From NCBI GenBank assembly GCA_040905285.1, contig JBBDRV010000201.1, positions 1 through 21,136 on the forward strand: a DNA stretch of 21,136 nucleotides. The letters run 5' to 3'. The number at the start of each line of letters is the position of its first letter. The stretch's first letter is position 1. The DNA is from JBBDRV01 sp040905285 (GTDB lineage: Bacteria > Bacteroidota > Rhodothermia > Balneolales > Balneolaceae). Positions 13,884 to 21,136 of the stretch are shown here, one piece after another. The notes under the pieces were generated by a model, which saw only the letters and a program-made list of their open reading frames with translations, was not told the origin of the DNA and made no database searches. The translations under genes were made by a program, and so were the position numbers.

Positions 13884-16025
13884 CTATGAATGCGGATCCA
13901 TCTTCAGCAGCCGTGCATTTATGGCTACAATCACCGTGCTCAGGGACATGAGAACAGCACCCACCGCAGGGCTCAGTATGATCCCCCAGGCAAAAAGCAC
14001 TCCGGCTGCCAGCGGAATGGCAACGACGTTGTAGCCGGTAGCCCAGAACAGGTTCTGAATCATCTTGCCGTAGGTGGCTTTTGAGAGCTGAATGAGATGG
14101 GCTACATCATTCGGATCATTTCGAACCAGAACGATGTCGCCGGTCTCGACAGCTATATCCGATCCGGCTCCAATGGCAATCCCGACATCCGCGCCGGCAA
14201 GAGCCGGGGCATCGTTGACACCGTCACCGGTCATCGCCACTATCAGTCCCTGCTTCTGCACCTCTTTCACCTTTTCAGCTTTCATATCCGGCAGCACTTC
14301 TGCAAAAACCTGGTCGATACCCAGTTCCGCAGCCACATATTCGGCGGTCCGGCGGTTGTCTCCGGTCAGCATGATGGATTGTATGCCCATTTCATGAAGG
14401 CGGCCGATAGCCCGGCGCGACTCGGGGCGGATTTTGTCACCGAGGGCTATGGCACCGTGCAGTTCATCGTCTATCATGACGAAAACAACGGTTTTCCCCT
14501 GGGAAGAGATTTCTTCAACCTGTTCCTGCGGATAGCCGATCTGTGCGTCCCGGAGGTATCCCGGGCTCACCACCTTCACCGGTTTTCCCTTCACATTTCC
14601 CTCGATCCCTTTGCCGGTAATGGAGTTGAAATCCTCAACTTTCCAGGGTTCATCTGCCTTTTCCATTATCCCGCGGGCGATCGGATGCCCCGAACCGGCC
14701 TCGACTGCCGCTGCATAATTGAGGAGTTCGCCGTCGCTGAACCGGCCTTTGAAATTCAGGATATCAGTCACCGTAAACGTTCCTTCCGTAAGGGTCCCGG
14801 TCTTGTCAAAAATCACGGCACCCAGATTCCGGGCTTCTTCAAAAGCCGTCCTGTTGCGAATCAGAAATCCGTTGCCGGCCGCCAGCGTGGTTGAGACGGC
14901 CACAACCAGCGGGATAGCCAGGCCGAGAGCATGCGGACAGGTGATGACCATCACCGTCACAGTCCGGTTGATGGCAAAACCGAGGTCCTGACCGGTGAAG
15001 AGGGTCCAGCTGAAAAATGTCAGGAACCCCCCGGTGATCGCTATGACGGTCAGCCAGAAGGCCGCCCGGTCGGCCAGGTTCTGTGTACGGGATTTGCTCT
15101 GCTGCGCCTGCCTGACCAGCGAAATCACCTGTGACAGAAAAGACTCATCTCCGGTCTTGTGGATTTTTACCGTTATCGAGCCTTCTTCATTAACCGATCC
15201 GCCGATCACCTCGTCGCCTGTCCCCTTTTCCACCGGGAGGGATTCCCCCGTCAGCATCGCCTCGTTGACATTTGTCTTTCCCTCTGTAATGATCCCGTCC
15301 GAGGGCATTTTTTCACCGGCCCTGATCAGAATATGATCGCCCACCTGAAGCTTTTCCACGGATACGTCCTCAATACTTCCGTCCTCCTTCACCCTGTGGG
15401 CTTTTCCGGGCAGCAGTTCGGCCAGTTTCTCGAGCGCGGCCGAGGCGCTCATCACCGATCGCATCTCAATCCAGTGGCCCAGCAGCATAACCCCCACCAG
15501 TGTGGATAGCTCCCAGAAAAGCAGGTGGCCCTCCAGGCCGAATACCACAAATGAGCTGTAGATGAAAGCGACGGAGATGGCCAGCCCGATCAGGGTCATC
15601 ATCCCGGGCTGCCCCTTTTTCAACTCATCGGCCAGTCCGGCAAGAAAAGGCCAGCCGCCGAAAAAATAAACCACCGTGGAAAGGGCAAACAACAGGATTA
15701 AATCACCCGTAAACCGCCAGTCGACCCCCAGGAATTCCTGGATCATGGGGGACAGGGCCAGAACCGGGACTGTCAGGCCGAGCACCCACCAGAAACGCCA
15801 TTTGAAATCCTCCACCATATGGGCATGATGATCCTGATGGGAGTGCTCATGTTCGTGACGGGAATGCGCTTCATGGCCGGGATGAGAGTGCCCATGATTG
15901 TGGTGATGGTCCTGTTCAGGGTCAGGGTCCGGGTCATGATCGTGGTGGTGGTCATGATCATGGTCACGGTTATGCTCATGGTGGCTTTGATTATGTTGTT
16001 CGTGCCCGGACTTTTTCTCTTCCAT
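13884..16025 (-). CDS. copB: CopB-type copper-translocating P-type ATPase (P1B-3 class)
   Basis: A 713-residue inner-membrane heavy-metal ATPase that should pump copper from cytoplasm to periplasm. The first 70 residues contain 26 histidines with Asp/Glu in place of the usual CxxC metal-binding domain. The transport motif is TCPHALG (362-368, CPH rather than CPC), the mark of class P1B-3 (CopB), whose characterised members prefer Cu2+. Other motifs: TGES (259-262), phosphorylation site DKTGT (Asp407), the HP motif SGHP (445-448), GDGVNDAPALAGADVGIA, and the last-helix MSLST (693-697) that goes with this class. It follows the cusB-type gene by 149 bases and is the last gene of the cluster on this strand. 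Ag+ transport cannot be excluded. Confidence 0.92.
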   Translation of the reverse strand: MEEKKSGHEQHNQSHHEHNRDHDHDHHHDHDPDPDPEQDHHHNHGHSHPGHEAHSRHEHEHSHQDHHAHMVEDFKWRFWWVLGLTVPVLALSPMIQEFLGVDWRFTGDLILLFALSTVVYFFGGWPFLAGLADELKKGQPGMMTLIGLAISVAFIYSSFVVFGLEGHLLFWELSTLVGVMLLGHWIEMRSVMSASAALEKLAELLPGKAHRVKEDGSIEDVSVEKLQVGDHILIRAGEKMPSDGIITEGKTNVNEAMLTGESLPVEKGTGDEVIGGSVNEEGSITVKIHKTGDESFLSQVISLVRQAQQSKSRTQNLADRAAFWLTVIAITGGFLTFFSWTLFTGQDLGFAINRTVTVMVITCPHALGLAIPLVVAVSTTLAAGNGFLIRNRTAFEEARNLGAVIFDKTGTLTEGTFTVTDILNFKGRFSDGELLNYAAAVEAGSGHPIARGIMEKADEPWKVEDFNSITGKGIEGNVKGKPVKVVSPGYLRDAQIGYPQEQVEEISSQGKTVVFVMIDDELHGAIALGDKIRPESRRAIGRLHEMGIQSIMLTGDNRRTAEYVAAELGIDQVFAEVLPDMKAEKVKEVQKQGLIVAMTGDGVNDAPALAGADVGIAIGAGSDIAVETGDIVLVRNDPNDVAHLIQLSKATYGKMIQNLFWATGYNVVAIPLAAGVLFAWGIILSPAVGAVLMSLSTVIVAINARLLKMDPHS

Positions 16026-16180
16026 CGGCTTATCAGTTGGTTTTTAACTCAAGTAACTGGGTATCAAAAGATTAATTTACCATATGCGACAGAAAACCCG
16101 GTTATATGCTGGTATGGATAATGTGTAAAATATTTGGAATACGGCCCGGGACAAAATGAACCTCCAGCCCTCTTTCAGGG
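16026..16180. other. Spacer between adaptor gene and copB
   Basis: About 149 bases separate the adaptor stop from the copB start. On the minus strand, a short CCCT-GAAAG-AGGG dyad lies just after the adaptor stop, and an AT-rich stretch (about 16050-16135) could hold a separate copB promoter. No MerR-type or CopY-type operator dyad is convincing, and no ribosome-binding site is clear before copB. Confidence 0.35.
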
Positions 16181-17575
16181 AACCGGCATGTCTTCCATCT
16201 CCTCATGTTCATTGTCGAATTCATTGTCGGATTCCCTGCCGGATTCACTGTCAGAATGGTCATGAACAGGCACCGCATCCGTCCCCGGCTTACGGTTCAT
16301 CATGCTGAAACGACCCTCCAGCTGCATCTCGCTGTCGACACGGAAAGCGCCGTGAAAAACCACCTCTTCCCCTTCTTCCAGGCCATCTTCTATCACATGA
16401 AAATCCCCACTCCTGGGGCCGAGTTCAACCAGTCTGGCTTCAAAACGCGGGATTTCGGAAGTGGTATCCCTGACGTATACCAGGGATCGTTTTCCTGTCC
16501 ACAGAACGGACGAGGAGGGGACCATCAGCTCATCCCTGTCCATGCGGCTTTCCATCCGTGCGCGAACCAGCATACCGGGCTTTAACTTTCCGCCGGCATT
16601 GTCCATGTCGGCCCTGACACCGACGGTCCGGCTGCTGCTGTCCACAACCGGATCGATAAAGCTGACGGTGGCTTTATAGCTCTGACCGGGATCCGACCGC
16701 GTGGTGAAATGAAACGTATCCCCTTCGGAGATCCAGTCCAGATCCTCTTCATAAGCCTCGAGCACGACCCAGATCCGGTCCAGACTGGCCACTTCCAGAA
16801 TGACGGTGCCTTCCGATACATGCTGCTCTTCGGCTATATTCCTTCTTGCCACATAGCCGCCGGCCGGGGACAGAATTTCAAGCTCGGTCTGTACCTCCCC
16901 CCGGTCTTCAATCTCCCGGATCTGTTCGTCGGTGAACTCCCAAAGACGGAACTTCTCCCGGACCGACTCATAGAGGCGGGGATTCCGGTCCTTTTGCCTT
17001 GCCGCTTCCAGAAGTTCACGCTGGGCAGAGACCAACTCCGGAGAATAGATCGTGGCCACCGGCTCACCCTGCCGGACCGGCGCACCGGTAAAATCAATCT
17101 TCAAATCCCGGATGCGTCCGGAAAAATGAGTTGTAACTCGCGTGGTACGCCGTTCATCCACACGGATGCGGCCCGGAAGGTTCAGCTCTTTATGCGGAAC
17201 AGATCGCACGGCAGGTGTGGTCCGGATATCTGCCAGCCTGGCCGCCGGGGCGGTCATCACCATCGAATACTCATCAGAGGAATCATCTTCAGCGGCTTCG
17301 GGGGCAGACGGACTGACAGGTATCAGCTCCATTCCGCAAATGGGGCAATTGCCCGGTTCACTCTCCCGCACTTGCGGGTGCATGCTGCATGTATAGACAA
17401 TATCGCCCTCTTCGTTCGTGTGATCCTCCCGGACATGCTCATTCATCTCTTCCCGGTTCAGCTGTCCGGGGTCCCCGTTTTGGGCGGACGGTCCGGAAAA
17501 AAGAAGCCGGCCGATTAAAAGCCCCGCCAGGATCAAGCCGGTGGCGGAAAGAATTTTCTGGTTTGTGATGTTCAT
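16175..17575 (-). CDS. cusB: CusB-type RND efflux periplasmic adaptor with heavy-metal-binding domain
   Basis: A 466-residue membrane-fusion protein joining the CusA-type pump to the TolC-type channel. Residues about 8-27 form an uncleaved or signal-peptide hydrophobic segment. Residues about 60-87 are a heavy-metal-binding domain with YTCSMHPQV (61-69) and CPICGMELIPV (77-87), the cysteine/methionine/histidine pattern seen in CusB-like adaptors. Barrel-sandwich and alpha-hairpin regions follow (GRIRVDERRTTRVTTHFSG; YSPELVSAQRELLEAAR; ILSPAGGYVARRNIAEEQHV). The C-terminus is His/Asp/Glu-rich (HDHSDSESGRESDNE). I prefer the ATG at 17575, preceded by AGGTGA; an upstream ATG at 17593 adds six residues. 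It begins 60 bases after the TolC-family gene. Confidence 0.9.
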   Translation of the reverse strand: MNITNQKILSATGLILAGLLIGRLLFSGPSAQNGDPGQLNREEMNEHVREDHTNEEGDIVYTCSMHPQVRESEPGNCPICGMELIPVSPSAPEAAEDDSSDEYSMVMTAPAARLADIRTTPAVRSVPHKELNLPGRIRVDERRTTRVTTHFSGRIRDLKIDFTGAPVRQGEPVATIYSPELVSAQRELLEAARQKDRNPRLYESVREKFRLWEFTDEQIREIEDRGEVQTELEILSPAGGYVARRNIAEEQHVSEGTVILEVASLDRIWVVLEAYEEDLDWISEGDTFHFTTRSDPGQSYKATVSFIDPVVDSSSRTVGVRADMDNAGGKLKPGMLVRARMESRMDRDELMVPSSSVLWTGKRSLVYVRDTTSEIPRFEARLVELGPRSGDFHVIEDGLEEGEEVVFHGAFRVDSEMQLEGRFSMMNRKPGTDAVPVHDHSDSESGRESDNEFDNEHEEMEDMPVP

Positions 17576-17635
17576 GGATTCACCTGTTTTCATTTGATTT
17601 CTGTGAGGAATATTCCTGTCTCATAGTTGTCTGCA

Positions 17636-19054
17636 TCATTCCGCTATTTCGCTTGCAATCAGCTGTTCGATGGCGGCCATGGCATTATTCTGGGCTACAA
17701 GGGCATTGACCCGTTCCATTTCAAGCATCAGCAGTTCACGCACTACCTGCAGCACCTCGTCAAACCCCACTTGCCCGACAGCGTATTCCTGTGACAAGAT
17801 CTCCATCGCCTGCTTCGACCTCGGAAGCAATTCTTCGGTAACCAGCCGGAAGTCCCGTTGAGCATCCCGAAGGGATTTCATCGATCGTTCGAGATCCCTG
17901 CGCAGGCGGTTGGTCAAATCGGTTTCGAGGTCGCCGGCCGCCTGAAGCTGAAGGCGGGCTTCTCTTCTCTGCGCCCGATACCTGCTCCTGTAGAGCGGAA
18001 TCCGGACAGTTGCCATCCCGACAAGAACCGGGTCCAGCTCCATCATGCTCATCATTGCATAGTCACGCCCCATATACTCCAGACCGATCCCGAACGAGGG
18101 ACGGCTTTCCAGGCGGGCAAGGTCCATCTGCCGGCGGTATAGACCCCGTTGTGCCTCGATCCGGCCGAAATCCGGATGACGGGCCCGGACGAGCCGGAGC
18201 AGTTCCTCCCTTGTCCGGGCCAGCATCCGTTCCGGCAACTCGGAGGGAACATCTATTTCCACGCCCGGTGCACGGTTGAGAAGTGCGTTCAGTTCTTCCC
18301 GGACCGGATTCTTTTCATCCTCAAGTTCCTCAATCCTGTACAGCAGGCGCTGCTTCTCCATCTGTATCCGAAGCAGGTCCGCCTGACCGGCCCTCCCGGT
18401 TTCGTAGCGGGTTTCAATCAGCGATTCCAGATCCCGTACGATGGCAACGATCTCCGTGTAAACACGGATATGGTGGTCCACCCGGTAATAGTCAAACCAT
18501 GAATTCTGTATTTCAGTGAAGATTTCCAGCTGGCGGGCACTGAGGGAACGGGCCATGGCGTCACTGGCGGATTCCTCTATCCGTCCCCGTGTATCGAGGG
18601 TACCGAACCACGGAAACATCTGCATTACACGGACCGAAAAGCGGCCGGTGAAATTTGTTTCGGAATCCGGGTTGATATAAAAGCCGGCACCGATCTCCGG
18701 ATCAGTCAGCGTGCGCTCCCCGAGTATTCTCTGGCGCCGGGATTCCACTCCAAGCCTGAGAGAAGAAAGCTCCGGATTGTTTTCCACAGCGATCCGGAAA
18801 TAGGACTCCAGGGTCTGAAGCTGTTCCGGACGTGCGACAGAGAGAACAGCCGGGGATCCGGATTCAGTATCCTGGGCCAGGGCGGAATCCGCCGGTGTCA
18901 CAGCCAACACCAATGCCATTATCCCTGTCAGAATCCGTGCCATTGCCGGTCTCAGTGCCCGCGTCAGCGTCAATATCTGTATCGGCAACGTCATCAGTGC
19001 AGGCAATAGAACTGTCTGTCCACTGCCTCTGCGTTTTCCTGCATATGTTCTCAT
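17636..19054 (-). CDS. TolC-family outer membrane efflux channel (CusC role)
   Basis: A 472-residue outer-membrane factor of the TolC fold, the exit duct of the metal efflux trunk. It has two similar long helical-hairpin halves: one with LESYFRIAVENNPELSSLRL and WFDYYRVDHHIRVYTEIVAI, followed by LIETRYETGRAGQADLLRIQ; the second with LARLESRPSFGIGLEYMG, LRDAQRDFRLVTEELLPRSK and YAVGQVGFDEVLQVVREL. I chose the ATG at 19054, which overlaps the cusA TGA (ATGA) and is preceded by GGAGG at seven bases. This gives an unusually long N-terminus of about 61 residues with two hydrophobic stretches before a plausible cleavage at SALAQ; an internal ATG at 18943 would give a normal signal peptide. I call its partner role from the operon; it does not itself show metal motifs. 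Confidence 0.9.
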   Translation of the reverse strand: MRTYAGKRRGSGQTVLLPALMTLPIQILTLTRALRPAMARILTGIMALVLAVTPADSALAQDTESGSPAVLSVARPEQLQTLESYFRIAVENNPELSSLRLGVESRRQRILGERTLTDPEIGAGFYINPDSETNFTGRFSVRVMQMFPWFGTLDTRGRIEESASDAMARSLSARQLEIFTEIQNSWFDYYRVDHHIRVYTEIVAIVRDLESLIETRYETGRAGQADLLRIQMEKQRLLYRIEELEDEKNPVREELNALLNRAPGVEIDVPSELPERMLARTREELLRLVRARHPDFGRIEAQRGLYRRQMDLARLESRPSFGIGLEYMGRDYAMMSMMELDPVLVGMATVRIPLYRSRYRAQRREARLQLQAAGDLETDLTNRLRRDLERSMKSLRDAQRDFRLVTEELLPRSKQAMEILSQEYAVGQVGFDEVLQVVRELLMLEMERVNALVAQNNAMAAIEQLIASEIAE

Positions 19055-21136
19055 CTCCTTTCCTCCGTTGCAGTCTTGTGTTTCAAATTGTTTTCCTTCC
19101 ACATTGCATACAGCAGCGGCACCAGAAGCAGTGAAAGCACCTGGACAAGCATTCCGCCGAAAATGGGAATCGCCATCGGGATCATAATCTCCGAGCCCTT
19201 CCCGGGGGAGGTCAGGATCGGCAGCAGGGCCAACAGGGTGGTTCCGGTTGTCATCAGACAGGGCCGGACCCGCCTCATCCCCGCTTCGATGGCTGTTCTG
19301 TAAATATTTTCCCGGCCGCCGGGTTTCCTGCGCTCAAAGAGCTGTTCCAGGTAGGTGGCCATCACAACGCCATTGTCCACGGCGATACCGAACAGAGCCA
19401 GAAAGCCGACCCATACGGCCACACTCATATTGACCGTCTCCATCCCGAAGAAATCCCGCAGCCCCACCCCAAGGACGGAAAAGTTCAGAAACCAGTTTTC
19501 TCCGTAAAGCCAGAGCAGGATGAATCCCCCGGACCAGACCAGGACGATTCCCGAGAAAACGATCAGGGAAACCTGTACGGACCGGAACTGGAAATAGATG
19601 ATAAGGAAGATGATCAGGAGAGTGACCGGCAGAACCACCGACAACCGTTCCGCTGCGCGCTGCTGGTTTCTGAATTCCCCCTCAAACGTATAGCTGACGC
19701 CTTCAGGGACGGCGATCAACCCGTCACTGACGGACTGGTCCAGGTGTTCCCGGACCCGGCCGACAACGTCGACCGGCGCTTCCCCGGGCAAGCGGTCAAA
19801 TGTAACATAGGCGCTTAAGAATGTGTTTTCACTGCGGATGTTCATCGGGCCGGTTTCAAAACGGATGACGGCAAGCTGGCCAAGCGGGATCTGCGCCCCG
19901 CCCGCGGCCGGCACGAGAATCCGCTCCATCTCTTCCGGTGAATTCCGGTATTCCCGGGCATACCGGACACGGATCGGATAGCGTTCCCGTCCCTCTACGG
20001 TCATTCCCAGCGTCTGTCCGCCGATGGCGGTGCTGATAACCTCCTGCACATCCTGTATGCTCAACCCGTGCCGTGCAATTTCGCTCCGGCTGATGTCGAT
20101 CTCGATATAGGGTTTGCCCACGACCCGGTCGGCAAAGACAGAAGCGGGCCGTACGCCTTCCACCTGCCGTATCAGCGGTTCAATACCGGCGGCAAATTCA
20201 TCGATGGATTCGAGGTCGGGTCCGCTGACACGGATTCCCATGTTGGCCCTCATGCCTGTCTGGAGCATAATCAGTCGGGTTTCAATCGGCTGCAGCCTGG
20301 GAGCGGACGTTATACCCGGCAGATCCGATGCCCGCAGAATTTCCGCCCATATGTCATCGGCAGATTGGATATGATCCCTCCACTGCCGGTAATACCGCCC
20401 ACTCCGGTCCGGGATCAACTCTCCGTGCGCGTCCCGGACAAACTCCCCCTCTTCCACCCTGTAACGTATCCTGCGGCCGCGCTCGTCGGTCCTGTATTCG
20501 CTTTCAACCATAATCATATTTTCAAACATCGACACCGGGGCCGGGTCAAGAGCCGATTCCGTCCGTCCGATTTTACCGACAACCGTTTTAACTTCCGGGA
20601 CAGATGCAACACGCATATCCAGTTCCCGCATCATCTGCAGGGATTCCTCCATACCCGCATGTGGCATGGCCGTCGGCATCAGCAGAAAAGACCCTTCGTC
20701 AAGTGTGGGCATAAACTCCTGCCCCAGACCGGGGAACCGCTCTCCGGCGGCTCTCCACAACCCGGTCTCTCCGGGCTGTATCCCCACAGCGTTGAATACG
20801 TCCTCCACATAACGGAATGTCGTGTCAAAACCGCGCCAGCTCATCAGGCCGGCGACAAGGAGGACCACGGGGATCGCCAGAAAGGCCGCTTTATGGCGGA
20901 GTGCCCACCCCAAAATACGCCCGTACCCGGCCATGAACAGCCGGAACAGGCCGAAAACAAGCCCGACCGTCAGCAGGATAAAAACCAGACTGAACGATAC
21001 GGGGTTTTCCGGGCCGAGAGGAAGCCAGTTCCCGGCCAGCAGCCAGACCACAGCCAGCAGGACGATCGCGTTATTGACCCACGGTACCCACAACCTGTAA
21101 CTTTTTCTGAACAGACCGGCAAGATTATTCAATCCA
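19051..21136 (-). CDS. cusA: CusA-type heavy-metal RND efflux pump, C-terminal part
   Basis: This frame runs off the right edge without a start, so only about 695 C-terminal residues of a protein of roughly 1,250 or fewer are present. It is the proton-driven inner-membrane pump exporting Cu+/Ag+ from periplasm or membrane. Visible parts are the middle transmembrane segments, the second porter region and the last six helices. The three methionines used for copper in E. coli CusA have counterparts in SFLLMPTAMP, LDPAPVSMFEN and RLIMLQTGMRANMGIRVSG. The last helices show IAVDNGVVMATYLEQLF and RVRPCLMTTGTTLLALLPIL. Before the first porter stretch lies an extra hydrophobic insert (WLPLGPENPVSFSLVFILL) that I recall in Bacteroidota CusA. 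The TGA overlaps the TolC-family ATG, so the genes are coupled. Confidence 0.93.
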   Translation of the reverse strand, partial: GLNNLAGLFRKSYRLWVPWVNNAIVLLAVVWLLAGNWLPLGPENPVSFSLVFILLTVGLVFGLFRLFMAGYGRILGWALRHKAAFLAIPVVLLVAGLMSWRGFDTTFRYVEDVFNAVGIQPGETGLWRAAGERFPGLGQEFMPTLDEGSFLLMPTAMPHAGMEESLQMMRELDMRVASVPEVKTVVGKIGRTESALDPAPVSMFENMIMVESEYRTDERGRRIRYRVEEGEFVRDAHGELIPDRSGRYYRQWRDHIQSADDIWAEILRASDLPGITSAPRLQPIETRLIMLQTGMRANMGIRVSGPDLESIDEFAAGIEPLIRQVEGVRPASVFADRVVGKPYIEIDISRSEIARHGLSIQDVQEVISTAIGGQTLGMTVEGRERYPIRVRYAREYRNSPEEMERILVPAAGGAQIPLGQLAVIRFETGPMNIRSENTFLSAYVTFDRLPGEAPVDVVGRVREHLDQSVSDGLIAVPEGVSYTFEGEFRNQQRAAERLSVVLPVTLLIIFLIIYFQFRSVQVSLIVFSGIVLVWSGGFILLWLYGENWFLNFSVLGVGLRDFFGMETVNMSVAVWVGFLALFGIAVDNGVVMATYLEQLFERRKPGGRENIYRTAIEAGMRRVRPCLMTTGTTLLALLPILTSPGKGSEIMIPMAIPIFGGMLVQVLSLLLVPLLYAMWKENNLKHKTATEERR

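Noticed and set aside
15819..16121. Methionine- and valine-rich plus-strand frame opposite the start of copB
   Set aside because: It is the antisense shadow of the CopB histidine tract (CAT/CAC read as ATG/GTG), with no independent support.

Overview
The window is a chromosomal contig piece of about 21 kb, interrupted by one 100-N scaffold gap at 2336-2435. Several traits point to the Bacteroidota-Rhodothermota-Balneolota branch: a short Bacteroidota-style RNA polymerase omega subunit next to coaBC, CoaC active-site variants (PTMD and LASG) that I recall from that branch, a CusA with the extra hydrophobic insert I associate with Bacteroidota proteins, and one ubiE/menG-type quinone methyltransferase. 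No 16S rRNA or other decisive marker is present, so this placement is an inference.

Layout. 92-1593 (+): rpoZ and coaBC, overlapping by one base. 1628-2041 (-): a stand-alone HIRAN-domain gene. 2042-2721: a gene-free stretch holding the N gap and a cluster of palindromic, partly tandem repeats; the last repeat arm supplies the final codons and stop of the next gene. 2722-3873 (-): a YghO-like GNAT acetyltransferase. 4132-4590 (+): an unrecognised membrane-anchored protein whose frame continues past an in-frame TGA to 4734, two bases before an intracellular lipase gene (4737-5594, +).

5602-7648 (-): a tight fabZ-panB-surE operon preceded by three 21-bp tandem repeats. 7784-9142 (-): menG behind an unrecognised membrane protein. 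9348-10043 (-): comF. 10367-11629 (+): a RodZ-like membrane HTH protein, then ligA (11785-13782, +).

13884-21136 (-): a copper or heavy-metal export locus in transcription order cusA (entering from outside the window), a TolC-family channel, a CusB-type adaptor with a heavy-metal-binding domain, and a CopB-type P-type ATPase with a very His-rich N-terminus. The ATPase would move metal from cytoplasm to periplasm, and the CusA-adaptor-TolC trunk would carry it out of the cell.

Most of the window is housekeeping. I see no phage, CRISPR array, transposase, tRNA or rRNA, and no clear new multi-gene system. The points most worth a second look are the repeat cluster with matched arms at 2276-2734, the TGA-interrupted gene at 4132-4734, and the 21-bp phased repeats abutting fabZ.
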